Below are positions 1 through 6,118 of a stretch of DNA of 28,043 bases, piece by piece. The notes beneath the pieces are model-generated. The model had not been told where the DNA came from. It made no database searches and worked only from the letters and a program-made list of their open reading frames with translations. This DNA comes from an uncultured Mollicutes bacterium. GTDB taxonomy: Bacteria; Bacillota_I; Bacilli_A; ML615J-28; CAG-313. Position 1 is the stretch's first letter; each line of letters begins with the position of its first letter. Where the stretch lies: NCBI GenBank assembly GCA_900548675.1, contig URLJ01000019.1:1-28043 (forward strand), read 5' to 3'. The translations under genes were made by a program, and so were the position numbers.

Positions 1-74
1 AGTTAATTTAGAGGCCTTTCCACCCCCAAATAATTTAAAGGTGTTTTTTCAAGAACCCCCAGTTAATTTAAAGG
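1..74. repeat. Degenerate short direct-repeat array cut by the window edge
   Basis: A 20-base unit (ACCCCCA, two variable bases, TAATTTAAAGG) occurs at 22-41 and 55-74 with 18 of 20 positions identical. A partial third copy fills 1-14 and matches 13 of 14 bases. The start-to-start spacing is 33 bases for the complete pair and about 27 for the truncated one, with unrelated spacers of 13 and 7 bases. The array lies just downstream of recA and runs off the left edge. Function is unknown. It could be a small intergenic repeat family, or noise at a contig end, since C and T homopolymer runs are abundant here. Confidence 0.5.
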
Positions 75-113
75 ACCCTTTTACTTATTTACCTAGAGGG
101 TTTTTTTTCTATT

Positions 114-1103
114 TTATTGTTCGTTAAGCTTTGCTCTTACTTGTGTTTCAATCTCTTTTGCTAATTCAGGATTTTTCGCAAGAACTTCTTTTACATTTTC
201 TCTACCTTGACCTAAACGATCACCCTTATATGAGAACCATGAACCACTCTTAATTATGATATCCATATTACATGCCATATCTAATAGTTCACCTTCATGA
301 GAAATTCCTTTTCCGAAAATGATATCGACTTCCGCAACTTTGAATGGTGGAGCAACTTTATTTTTAACAACTCTTATTCTTGTTGAATTACCTATTGCTT
401 CTGTTCCTTGTTTTATTTGATCAATTCTTCTAATATCAAGACGAATTGTTGCATAAAACTTTAAAGCTCTACCTCCTGAGGTAGTTTCAGGGCTTCCAAA
501 CATAACGCCTACTTTTTCACGAATTTGGTTAATAAAAATGGCTACCGCTTTACTCTTGTTAATAACACCGGCTAGTTTACGCATTGCTTGACTCATTAAT
601 CTTGCTTGAAGACCGATATGACTATCACCCATATCTCCTTCAATTTCTGCTTTTGGTACTAATGCAGCAACACTATCGATTACAATAATATCAATCGCAT
701 TACTTCTAACTAATGCTTCTACTATTTCTAATGCTTGTTCACCATTATCAGGTTGAGATAGAATTAAATTATCTACATCTACACCTAAAGCTTTTGCATA
801 TGTAGGATCTAAAGCATGTTCGGCATCAATAAACGCTGCATAACCACCTTGTTTTTGAGCTTCGGCAATTGCATGTAAAGCAAATGTCGTTTTACCACTA
901 CTTTCAGGACCATATATCTCTATAATTCGTCCTTTAGGGTAACCTCCAACACCTAACGCAACATCCAAAGCTATTGACCCAGAAGGAATTACTTCTATTT
1001 TTTCATTAACTCTTTCACCTAATTTCATTACGGCACCTTTACCGTATTGTTTTTCTATCGTTTTAAAGGCTTCGGCTAAGGCTTTTTCTTTTTCTTCAGT
1101 CAT
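114..1103 (-). CDS. recA: Recombinase RecA
   Basis: RecA is the ATP-dependent DNA strand-exchange protein of homologous recombination and the coprotease of the SOS response. The 329-residue product carries the Walker A motif GPESSGKT at residues 65-72, the Walker B region ending in VIDSVAALVP near 140, and the DNA-binding L2 segment with NQIREKVGVMFGSPETTSGG near 195-215. The family usually has about 350 residues. This protein stops soon after the conserved C-terminal domain (IETQVRAKLNEQ) and so lacks the acidic tail seen in E. coli RecA. The start has a strong ribosome site (GAAGGAG) lying in the last codons of pgsA, 4 bases upstream, so the two genes are probably co-transcribed and translationally coupled. 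The cinA gene often found between them is absent. Confidence 0.98.
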   Translation of the reverse strand: MTEEKEKALAEAFKTIEKQYGKGAVMKLGERVNEKIEVIPSGSIALDVALGVGGYPKGRIIEIYGPESSGKTTFALHAIAEAQKQGGYAAFIDAEHALDPTYAKALGVDVDNLILSQPDNGEQALEIVEALVRSNAIDIIVIDSVAALVPKAEIEGDMGDSHIGLQARLMSQAMRKLAGVINKSKAVAIFINQIREKVGVMFGSPETTSGGRALKFYATIRLDIRRIDQIKQGTEAIGNSTRIRVVKNKVAPPFKVAEVDIIFGKGISHEGELLDMACNMDIIIKSGSWFSYKGDRLGQGRENVKEVLAKNPELAKEIETQVRAKLNEQ

Positions 1104-1107
1104 TCTT

Positions 1108-1725
1108 TTATTCTCCTTCTTTTAAAACACTCTTATTCTTTATCATATACTCTGCACCACTGATAACTGTCATTAATGCTGTTAAGTATATTATTACTAC
1201 CACTATTATTTCAAATATGTTTAAATTACCTTGATAAATATTATTATGTGGGCCAATTATTAACAATAATATAATCATTCCAAATTGTAAATTTGTTTTA
1301 ATTTTTCCGAGTTTTCCAGCTGCAATAATCGTATTTTTACTAGCTGCTACAACTCTGAATCCTGTGACGATAAATTCACGTGCTAAAATTATTGTAATAA
1401 CCCAGCCTTCAAGGAGACTCTTTTGTTCAAGTAAAATTATCATTAAAGCTAATACTAATAATTTATCGGCGAGCGGATCTGCAAATTTACCAAAATTGGT
1501 AATTAGTTTTAGTTTTCTCGCAAGATACCCATCAAGAAAATCACTAATGGCACCAACGATAAATATTATTAACATTATTAAATTACCCACACTTAAGTAA
1601 TTTACACCATTAACGTTGATTAATGTTTTTTGGAACACATCCAAATATAGTGTCAAAACACCAATGACAATTATTACTGGTATTAAAAATATTCTAAATA
1701 AAGTAATACGATTAGGTAAGTTCAT
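1108..1725 (-). CDS. pgsA: CDP-diacylglycerol-glycerol-3-phosphate 3-phosphatidyltransferase
   Basis: This integral membrane enzyme makes phosphatidylglycerol phosphate from CDP-diacylglycerol and glycerol-3-phosphate, the committed step to phosphatidylglycerol. The 205-residue length is slightly above the family norm. The complete CDP-alcohol phosphotransferase signature is visible: D62, D65-G66, A69-R70, G79, D83 and D87, in the spacing DxxDGxxARx8GxxxDxxxD. Several hydrophobic helices flank it (about residues 8-28, 47-65, 85-120, 148-160 and 170-190). The ATG is preceded by an AGGAG ribosome site. It is the first gene of a pgsA-recA pair. PgsA rather than another CDP-alcohol transferase is supported by the N-terminal NLPNRITLFRIFLIPVI and by the recA neighbour. 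Confidence 0.95.
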   Translation of the reverse strand: MNLPNRITLFRIFLIPVIIVIGVLTLYLDVFQKTLINVNGVNYLSVGNLIMLIIFIVGAISDFLDGYLARKLKLITNFGKFADPLADKLLVLALMIILLEQKSLLEGWVITIILAREFIVTGFRVVAASKNTIIAAGKLGKIKTNLQFGMIILLLIIGPHNNIYQGNLNIFEIIVVVIIYLTALMTVISGAEYMIKNKSVLKEGE

Positions 1726-1752
1726 ATTATATTCTCCTATGTTTACTAGTTT

Positions 1753-1781
1753 ATTATATCATATTTTGTATAATAAATCTA
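1753..1781 (-). promoter_or_regulatory. Candidate vegetative promoter of pgsA-recA
   Basis: Read on the minus strand, a perfect -10 TATAAT (1753-1758) lies 17 bases downstream of a weak -35 TAGATT (1776-1781), about 28 bases before the pgsA start codon. The -35 matches the consensus at only three of six positions. Confidence 0.5.
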
Positions 1782-1819
1782 GCAAATTAAATGCTTTTTT
1801 CTTTCGAAAAAACTGATTT

Positions 1820-2986
1820 TTATCCTTTAATTTTTAGCAGCATTTCTTCTATTCTGTCATTTGTTAAATAATTAGGTACTGGATAAAGTGGCCACGTCTC
1901 ATTTTGAATATGCTTTATTAAAAAGGGCAAATCCTCTATTTCTATTTCTTTTATATTAGTTGGGATTTCTAATTTGGCATTTAAATCTTTTACAATTTTT
2001 ATGAAATCTTCCCCGTTAACTAGTTCATTCAAACTTTTTTTAGTTTTATCATCATACATTTCAAGAATATATGGCAAGATAATGGCATTAGCTACCCCAT
2101 GGGAAATGTGATATTTTCCACCAATTGCATGAGCAACTGCATGAACATATCCCACATAACCTCTTGTAAAAGCAGCACCAGCAAGATACGAGGCATGCTG
2201 CATATGTGCTTTTGCTGTAACATCTTGAGGATTATTATAAGCTTTAGGTAAATTTTCTAAAATTAACGCAATCGCTTCTTTTGACCACTTAATCGTATTT
2301 TTCGTGTTACTTTTGCCGATATAACACTCTACCGCATGCGTCAAGGCATCCATTCCCGTTGAAGCAATAAGGTTTTTTGGTAAACTAATAATCATAACAG
2401 GATCTAGTACCACAACATTCGGTACTAATTTAGGATCATTAACCGCGAATTTATCATTTTTTTCTTCATCAGTGACAACTGCTGCCACAGTACATTCACT
2501 GCCACTTCCTGCTGTTGTTGGAACAACAAGTAAAAAGGGAATGCGACATCTAATTTTAAGATTCCCACGCATTTTTAAAATACTAGTATTAGGATTATTA
2601 ACTCTAGCTCCAACTAATTTCGCAATATCTGTTATAGAGCCACCACCACAAGCTATCAAGCCATCGCATTTACTATTTTGATATAGTTTTGCAATTTTCT
2701 CTACTTCATTAATAGAGGGTTCGCCATTTACTTGATCATAAATAACATAGTCAATTTTTTTCTCAGTTAAACCTCTATAAACCGTTTCAAAGTTATTTAA
2801 ACTATTTACCTTTCTACTAATTATAATTAGCACCTTCGATAATTTTTCTTTTTCAATAATACTAGGTATTTTTTCGATAGCGTTAACACCTTCAATTTTG
2901 TTAGGTATCGGCCACTTTAGGAAATACATAGCTAGTTTTAAAATTTTTTGATAGCAGCGTCCAAGAAATATATTTTTTTCCTTCAT
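1820..2986 (-). CDS. Iron-containing alcohol dehydrogenase family protein
   Basis: This is a group III (iron-activated) NAD(P)-dependent dehydrogenase of 388 residues, the family's usual size. The nucleotide-binding GGGS motif is at 114-117. The metal ligands expected from the FucO/YqhD family are present with correct spacing: D213 and H217 in GMDALTHAVECY, then H282 and H296 in the stretch VHAVAHAIGG...HGVANA. The N-terminus has about 25 extra residues (ending MYFLKWPIPNK) before the Rossmann-like domain, a feature of one subgroup of the family. The substrate cannot be read from sequence; ethanol, lactaldehyde, butanol or 1,3-propanediol dehydrogenases all belong here. It stands alone with its own promoter and a GAAGGTG ribosome site. 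The neighbours (gpr side and pgsA) give no metabolic context. Confidence 0.9.
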   Translation of the reverse strand: MKEKNIFLGRCYQKILKLAMYFLKWPIPNKIEGVNAIEKIPSIIEKEKLSKVLIIISRKVNSLNNFETVYRGLTEKKIDYVIYDQVNGEPSINEVEKIAKLYQNSKCDGLIACGGGSITDIAKLVGARVNNPNTSILKMRGNLKIRCRIPFLLVVPTTAGSGSECTVAAVVTDEEKNDKFAVNDPKLVPNVVVLDPVMIISLPKNLIASTGMDALTHAVECYIGKSNTKNTIKWSKEAIALILENLPKAYNNPQDVTAKAHMQHASYLAGAAFTRGYVGYVHAVAHAIGGKYHISHGVANAIILPYILEMYDDKTKKSLNELVNGEDFIKIVKDLNAKLEIPTNIKEIEIEDLPFLIKHIQNETWPLYPVPNYLTNDRIEEMLLKIKG

Positions 2987-3003
2987 AATTCACCTTCTAC
3001 TAT

Positions 3004-3031
3004 ACTATATATTAATTATATCATATATCAA
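3004..3031 (-). promoter_or_regulatory. Vegetative promoter of the alcohol dehydrogenase gene
   Basis: On the minus strand, -35 TTGATA (3026-3031), a 16-base spacer and -10 TATAGT (3004-3009) precede the gene by about 17 bases. Both hexamers match the SigA consensus at five of six positions. Confidence 0.6.
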
Positions 3032-3038
3032 ATAAATT

Positions 3039-3065
3039 ACACCACATTAATGCATAATGTGGTGT
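3039..3065 (-). terminator. Hairpin terminator after the gpr cluster
   Basis: A perfect 11-bp inverted repeat (ACACCACATTA at 3039-3049, complement at 3055-3065) with a 5-base loop sits 5 bases past the stop of the small gene at 3071. On the minus strand it is followed by the imperfect U-rich run AATTTATTT, so it probably ends the gpr transcript, though the run is weak. Confidence 0.6.
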
Positions 3066-3070
3066 TTAGT

Positions 3071-3334
3071 TTAGTTACTACCTATTTTATTCTTTACTAC
3101 ACTAATTATTTTCATTATTAACTGGTCTATATTCTGAGCTAATTTTGTCGTTTTATCAGCTTCAGGATATAAATTTTTAGTTTTAATTTCTTCATTATTC
3201 TTTATTTGTTCCTCAAACTCATTTTTACTCATTTCGAAATATTCATTTGGTCCATCAGTATTTTTAGAACCAATAACTACCCCAAATGATATTAAAATAA
3301 TTCCTCCTAAGATTAATAATACTTTCTTAGACAA
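3071..3334 (-). CDS. Small single-pass membrane protein, YqxA-like by position
   Basis: This is an 87-residue protein with one N-terminal membrane helix (about residues 5-22) and an acidic, charged exported or cytoplasmic tail. I start it at a TTG at 3334, spaced 8 bases after GGAGG. The open frame continues upstream to an ATG at 3355, but that start would swallow the ribosome site. The TTG start overlaps the end of the preceding 73-residue gene by 8 bases, suggesting translational coupling. In Bacillus the gene order is gpr-spoIIP-yqxA, and YqxA is also a short protein with one N-terminal helix. The position and shape therefore fit a YqxA-like protein, but I see no decisive motif. Function is unknown. 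Confidence 0.55.
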   Translation of the reverse strand: MSKKVLLILGGIILISFGVVIGSKNTDGPNEYFEMSKNEFEEQIKNNEEIKTKNLYPEADKTTKLAQNIDQLIMKIISVVKNKIGSN

Positions 3335-3548
3335 TGACAAAACCTCCAAATACAATTATTATGATTAAATCTAATATTATTTTAAATGCATTGATATTAG
3401 TTTTAAAAGCTGGACATATTAAGAATAAATACAACCTCTCATCTAAATTATTAATATAATCTATGATCCCCTTTAATCTGTATAAAACAAGTATAATAAA
3501 TATCAAAGCACAAAGTATTCCAACAATATTCGTAATTCTTCTATTCAT
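3327..3548 (-). CDS. Hypothetical small two-helix membrane protein
   Basis: The frame encodes 73 residues with two hydrophobic helices (about residues 8-25 and 55-73) and a basic N-terminus (MNRRITN). I do not recognise a family. It lies 26 bases after gpr and overlaps the next small gene by 8 bases, which supports a real operon member. No good ribosome site precedes the ATG; only AT-rich sequence and a hairpin are seen, so translation may depend on coupling from gpr or on a different start. By position it occupies the slot held by spoIIP in Bacillus, but it is far too short and lacks any SpoIIP amidase-like sequence. Confidence 0.45.
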   Translation of the reverse strand: MNRRITNIVGILCALIFIILVLYRLKGIIDYINNLDERLYLFLICPAFKTNINAFKIILDLIIIIVFGGFVIV

Positions 3549-3550
3549 AT

Positions 3551-3585
3551 TAACATTATATGATATTTAATATATTATAATGTTA
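3551..3585 (-). other. AT-rich inverted repeat over the gpr stop codon
   Basis: TAACATTATA (3551-3560) and its exact complement (3576-3585) flank a 15-base loop. The repeat covers the gpr stop codon (3575-3577) and ends just upstream of the next ATG (3548). It has no U-run and almost no GC pairs, so it is a weak structure at best. It could modulate read-through or translation of the downstream small genes. Confidence 0.3.
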
Positions 3586-4627
3586 TATTTTCTCTTAATG
3601 AAGGATGTAATGCTAAATCAATTGATGTAGCTATGATATGTGCAAGATCTTCAATATCGGCATCAACTTCTTTTGGAGTAACCATCATATTATATCCACT
3701 TGGAGTCAAAACTTGATTAATTAGGTCTTTCTTCTCTTCATATGTTAATGAACCAACTTCCCCTAAAAAATGTTTTTTTACCTCTTCGTTTGGTTCTTCC
3801 ATCCGCTCATAGTCTTTGACTCCTGGCGTCAATTTATTAACAGATTTTTTTGATGTATTTAATTCATCGCCTAAATATTTCACAATATAATCTATTACAT
3901 CACTTGTTATTGTTACCGCATCTACTACTGTCGGAACCCCTATCGCTATAACAGGTTTTCCTAAAGTAACAGAACTTATTTCTTTTCTGGCATTTCCCAC
4001 TCCAGATCCAGGGTTTATTCCCGCGTCCGTAACTTGAATTGTTCTATTTACTCTAGAGATAGATGCTGCAGCTAGGGCATCTACTACTATTACATAATCA
4101 ACGTTAATTTTATCGACAACACTTTTGATAATATCAAAGGTCTCAATTCCCGTATTACCCATAACTCCTGGACTGAAACCACTAACTTCCGAATAACCTT
4201 CGTGAACACTACCTAATTCAAATAAATGTCTTGTTACTATAACGTTATCTAAAACATAAGGGCCCAAGCTATCTGGTGTCACATTTACATTCCCAAGACC
4301 AATTACCAGGCATTTTTTATTTGTCAATTGATGTTTTTCAATTAGTTCTAGTAATACATTCAGCAAAGCTTTTTCCATTTTTTTAGCATCTTCATGATCA
4401 TGCATTTTAACATTTGTTAAATCAATTGTATAGTAAAGCCCTTCTCTTTTATTTATTAATTGTTCATCTTTTTTACCAACTTTAGTACAAATTACCGGAA
4501 TATTATCTATATTATATTCATGGCAATTAGTATCTTGAAGATTATTAACACGCGCAGCATCTTCATAAGCTAAGTCAGTTCTTACATTAAATCCTCTTTC
4601 AGTTTCGTTTTTACAAAAGTTATTCAT
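3575..4627 (-). CDS. gpr: Germination protease (spore protease GPR)
   Basis: GPR degrades the small acid-soluble proteins that coat spore DNA, releasing amino acids during germination. It is made in the forespore as a zymogen that cleaves itself near its N-terminus. The 350-residue product matches the family along its length: the N-terminal RTDLA segment that resembles the cleavage site, LVIGLGNVNVTPDSLGP, VTRHLFEL, SGFSPGVMGNTGIET, VIVVDALAAASISRVN, and GINPGSGVGNARKEI followed by GVPTVVDAVTI. I start at MNNFCKN because AGGTGAT lies 5-6 bases upstream; a longer frame to 4663 would begin before that site. It is divergent from rpsT and heads a short operon with two small membrane genes. Its presence is strong evidence for endospore formation. 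Confidence 0.96.
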   Translation of the reverse strand: MNNFCKNETERGFNVRTDLAYEDAARVNNLQDTNCHEYNIDNIPVICTKVGKKDEQLINKREGLYYTIDLTNVKMHDHEDAKKMEKALLNVLLELIEKHQLTNKKCLVIGLGNVNVTPDSLGPYVLDNVIVTRHLFELGSVHEGYSEVSGFSPGVMGNTGIETFDIIKSVVDKINVDYVIVVDALAAASISRVNRTIQVTDAGINPGSGVGNARKEISSVTLGKPVIAIGVPTVVDAVTITSDVIDYIVKYLGDELNTSKKSVNKLTPGVKDYERMEEPNEEVKKHFLGEVGSLTYEEKKDLINQVLTPSGYNMMVTPKEVDADIEDLAHIIATSIDLALHPSLRENITL

Positions 4628-4642
4628 TTTATCACCTCGATT

Positions 4643-4652
4643 TATTTTTGCC
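4643..4652 (-). promoter_or_regulatory. Possible SigF-type -10 element upstream of gpr
   Basis: On the minus strand GGCAAAAATA fits the Bacillus SigF -10 consensus GGNRANANTW at every position, and gpr is a SigF/SigG gene in Bacillus. There is no convincing -35 (GYWTA) about 15 bases upstream, and the element is so close to the ribosome site that the leader would be under 20 bases. This is a lead rather than a call. Confidence 0.25.
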
Positions 4653-4719
4653 AAAAATACCAATATTTATTACATATAAATCAATTTATTTTATATTTTC
4701 TAAATATAAGTTAATTCCC

Positions 4720-4748
4720 TTGAATTTCTATAAAAAATATGATATAAT
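4720..4748 (+). promoter_or_regulatory. Strong vegetative promoter of rpsT
   Basis: -35 TTGAAT (4720-4725), a 17-base spacer and a perfect -10 TATAAT (4743-4748) lie 30 bases before the rpsT start. This is the best SigA promoter in the window and suits a ribosomal protein gene. Confidence 0.8.
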
Positions 4749-4778
4749 AAGAACGTTAATCTTCGGAGGTGAAATATT

Positions 4779-5042
4779 ATGGCAAATATCAAACAACAAA
4801 TGAAACGTGATATCACTAATGACAAGAAGAGATTATTAAACGCTTCTTTTAATTCATCCCTCAAAACAGCAATAAAAGCTTTCCAAACTGCTGTTACTGC
4901 AGGTGATAAAGCAAAAGCTCAAGAAGCTTATAATTTTGCTTGCAAAAAATTAGATAAGGCAGTTAGTAAAGGCATTCATCATAAAAACTATGCTAACCGT
5001 CAAAAATCACGTTTAGCTGCTAGCTTAAATCAAATGGCTTAA
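4779..5042 (+). CDS. rpsT: 30S ribosomal protein S20
   Basis: S20 binds 16S rRNA early in small-subunit assembly. The 87-residue, Lys- and Ala-rich helical protein shows the family pattern: MANIKQQMKRDITNDKKRLLN at the start (here quoted only as the N-terminal RNA-binding helix), a central AIKAFQTAV segment, and GIHHKNYANRQKSRLAASLN at the C-terminus. A GGAGGTG ribosome site lies 8 bases upstream. It is monocistronic, with its own promoter and hairpin terminator, facing holA and divergent from gpr. The same holA-rpsT-gpr neighbourhood occurs in Bacillus. Confidence 0.97.
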   Translation: MANIKQQMKRDITNDKKRLLNASFNSSLKTAIKAFQTAVTAGDKAKAQEAYNFACKKLDKAVSKGIHHKNYANRQKSRLAASLNQMA

Positions 5043-5043
5043 T

Positions 5044-5070
5044 AAAAAGGACCTAAAAGGTCCTTTTTAT
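5044..5070. terminator. Bidirectional terminator between rpsT and holA
   Basis: AAAAAGGACC (5044-5053), loop TAAAA, then GGTCCTTTTT (5059-5068) forms a perfect 10-bp stem with U-runs on both strands. It fills the 29-base gap between the convergent rpsT and holA stop codons. Confidence 0.9.
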
Positions 5071-5071
5071 T

Positions 5072-6037
5072 TTATATTGTTTCGAGCATTAGCATTTCTA
5101 ATCCCAAATTTGGATCGATTTGTCCCGTTTTTACTTTATAATCTAAATCTGATAATTTAAGTATGTATTTTTCCAAAACATCTAGTTTAAATGTTTTAGC
5201 CTCTTTAACTAAATAATATGCTCGACCATTACTAATTCCTAATGTTTGAGCGATATCACTTTGGTTAAACCCTGACTGTAACATTTTTGAAGTGGAAAGA
5301 ATATTTTGAAAACTTCGTCCAATTAAAGCTATTATACCCACCGTATCTTGAGTATTTTGATTCATATCATGAAAAATTCTAATCGCCTCTGGTTTGTTTT
5401 TAGCTATTATTGCTTTGACTAAACTATATATATCTGTTTCTAAGTCAGGATTTACTAAAAGTTCCACATCAGCGGTTGTAACTTTTCCACCAGGCTTAAC
5501 ATAATCAATTAATTTTGATGTTTCCATTTCCATTCTAACTAAATTATGTTTTACAAATTCTGTCAACATTACTAAAGCATCTTCTTTTATTTCGACATGC
5601 TCTTTAGCTAGTGCTCTAATTACCCATGCTTTATACTCAACATCATCTAGTTCTTGGGTATCGATTATATAGGCGGTTTTTTGAAGTTCTTTATAAACAG
5701 GATTATCCTTATCAATTTTAATACCTACTGCATCAATTATTAAAACGCAAGTATCGACAGGTTTTTTTAAATATTTAATTAAAGCTTTTGTATCATGTTT
5801 TATTGGGGTTTTTTGATTAGTTAAAAAAGTTGGATTTTTTCCAATTATTACCTTTGTTTCAGCAAGAAATGGTACTGTTATCGCATCAGCGATGACATCT
5901 TGTACACTTATTAAATCAAAGTCATACTTGATTATACTAGTCGTTTTAGGATCAAAATTAGCTAATAAACGGTCCATCTTAGCACGTTTTCTTACCTCTT
6001 CTGTTCCTGTAAATAAATAGATTTCTTCTATATTCAT
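5072..6037 (-). CDS. holA: DNA polymerase III subunit delta
   Basis: Delta opens the sliding clamp as part of the clamp-loader complex of the replicative polymerase. The 321-residue protein has the expected three-domain AAA+-like layout without Walker motifs. The N-terminal YLFTGTEEVRKRAKMDRLL matches the usual YLLYGEEExL opening, the middle has ITVPFLAETKVIIGKNP, and the C-terminal collar region contains LIGRSFQNIL and LGISNGRAYYLVKEAK followed by LSDLDYKVKTGQIDP, a hallmark of Firmicute YqeN/HolA. The ATG follows GGGGGTAAAGA. It lies 81 bases after comEC and converges on rpsT, as in Bacillus. Confidence 0.94.
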   Translation of the reverse strand: MNIEEIYLFTGTEEVRKRAKMDRLLANFDPKTTSIIKYDFDLISVQDVIADAITVPFLAETKVIIGKNPTFLTNQKTPIKHDTKALIKYLKKPVDTCVLIIDAVGIKIDKDNPVYKELQKTAYIIDTQELDDVEYKAWVIRALAKEHVEIKEDALVMLTEFVKHNLVRMEMETSKLIDYVKPGGKVTTADVELLVNPDLETDIYSLVKAIIAKNKPEAIRIFHDMNQNTQDTVGIIALIGRSFQNILSTSKMLQSGFNQSDIAQTLGISNGRAYYLVKEAKTFKLDVLEKYILKLSDLDYKVKTGQIDPNLGLEMLMLETI

Positions 6038-6075
6038 CTTCTTTACCCCCTTAGGCTTTTCTTGCTTACTTTAAT

Positions 6076-6084
6076 ATTATATCA
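6076..6084 (-). promoter_or_regulatory. Candidate extended -10 promoter of holA
   Basis: On the minus strand TGATATAAT is a perfect -10 with the extended TG motif, 38 bases before the holA start in the comEC-holA gap. No good -35 is visible. holA could therefore be transcribed independently of the competence genes. Confidence 0.4.
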
Positions 6085-6118
6085 CGATTACATTATTTTT
6101 GTTACTTTATTGCTGATA

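Noticed and set aside
1..74. CRISPR array
   Set aside because: Spacers are 7 and 13 bases, units differ, and no cas genes are in the window.
1364..1816. Plus-strand open frames over pgsA and its promoter
   Set aside because: They are shadows of a gene with a complete CDP-alcohol phosphotransferase signature and of its AT-rich upstream region.
1795..1816. Terminator after the alcohol dehydrogenase gene
   Set aside because: TTTTTTC/GAAAAAA can pair, but the stem is nearly all A-T and no U-run follows on the minus strand.
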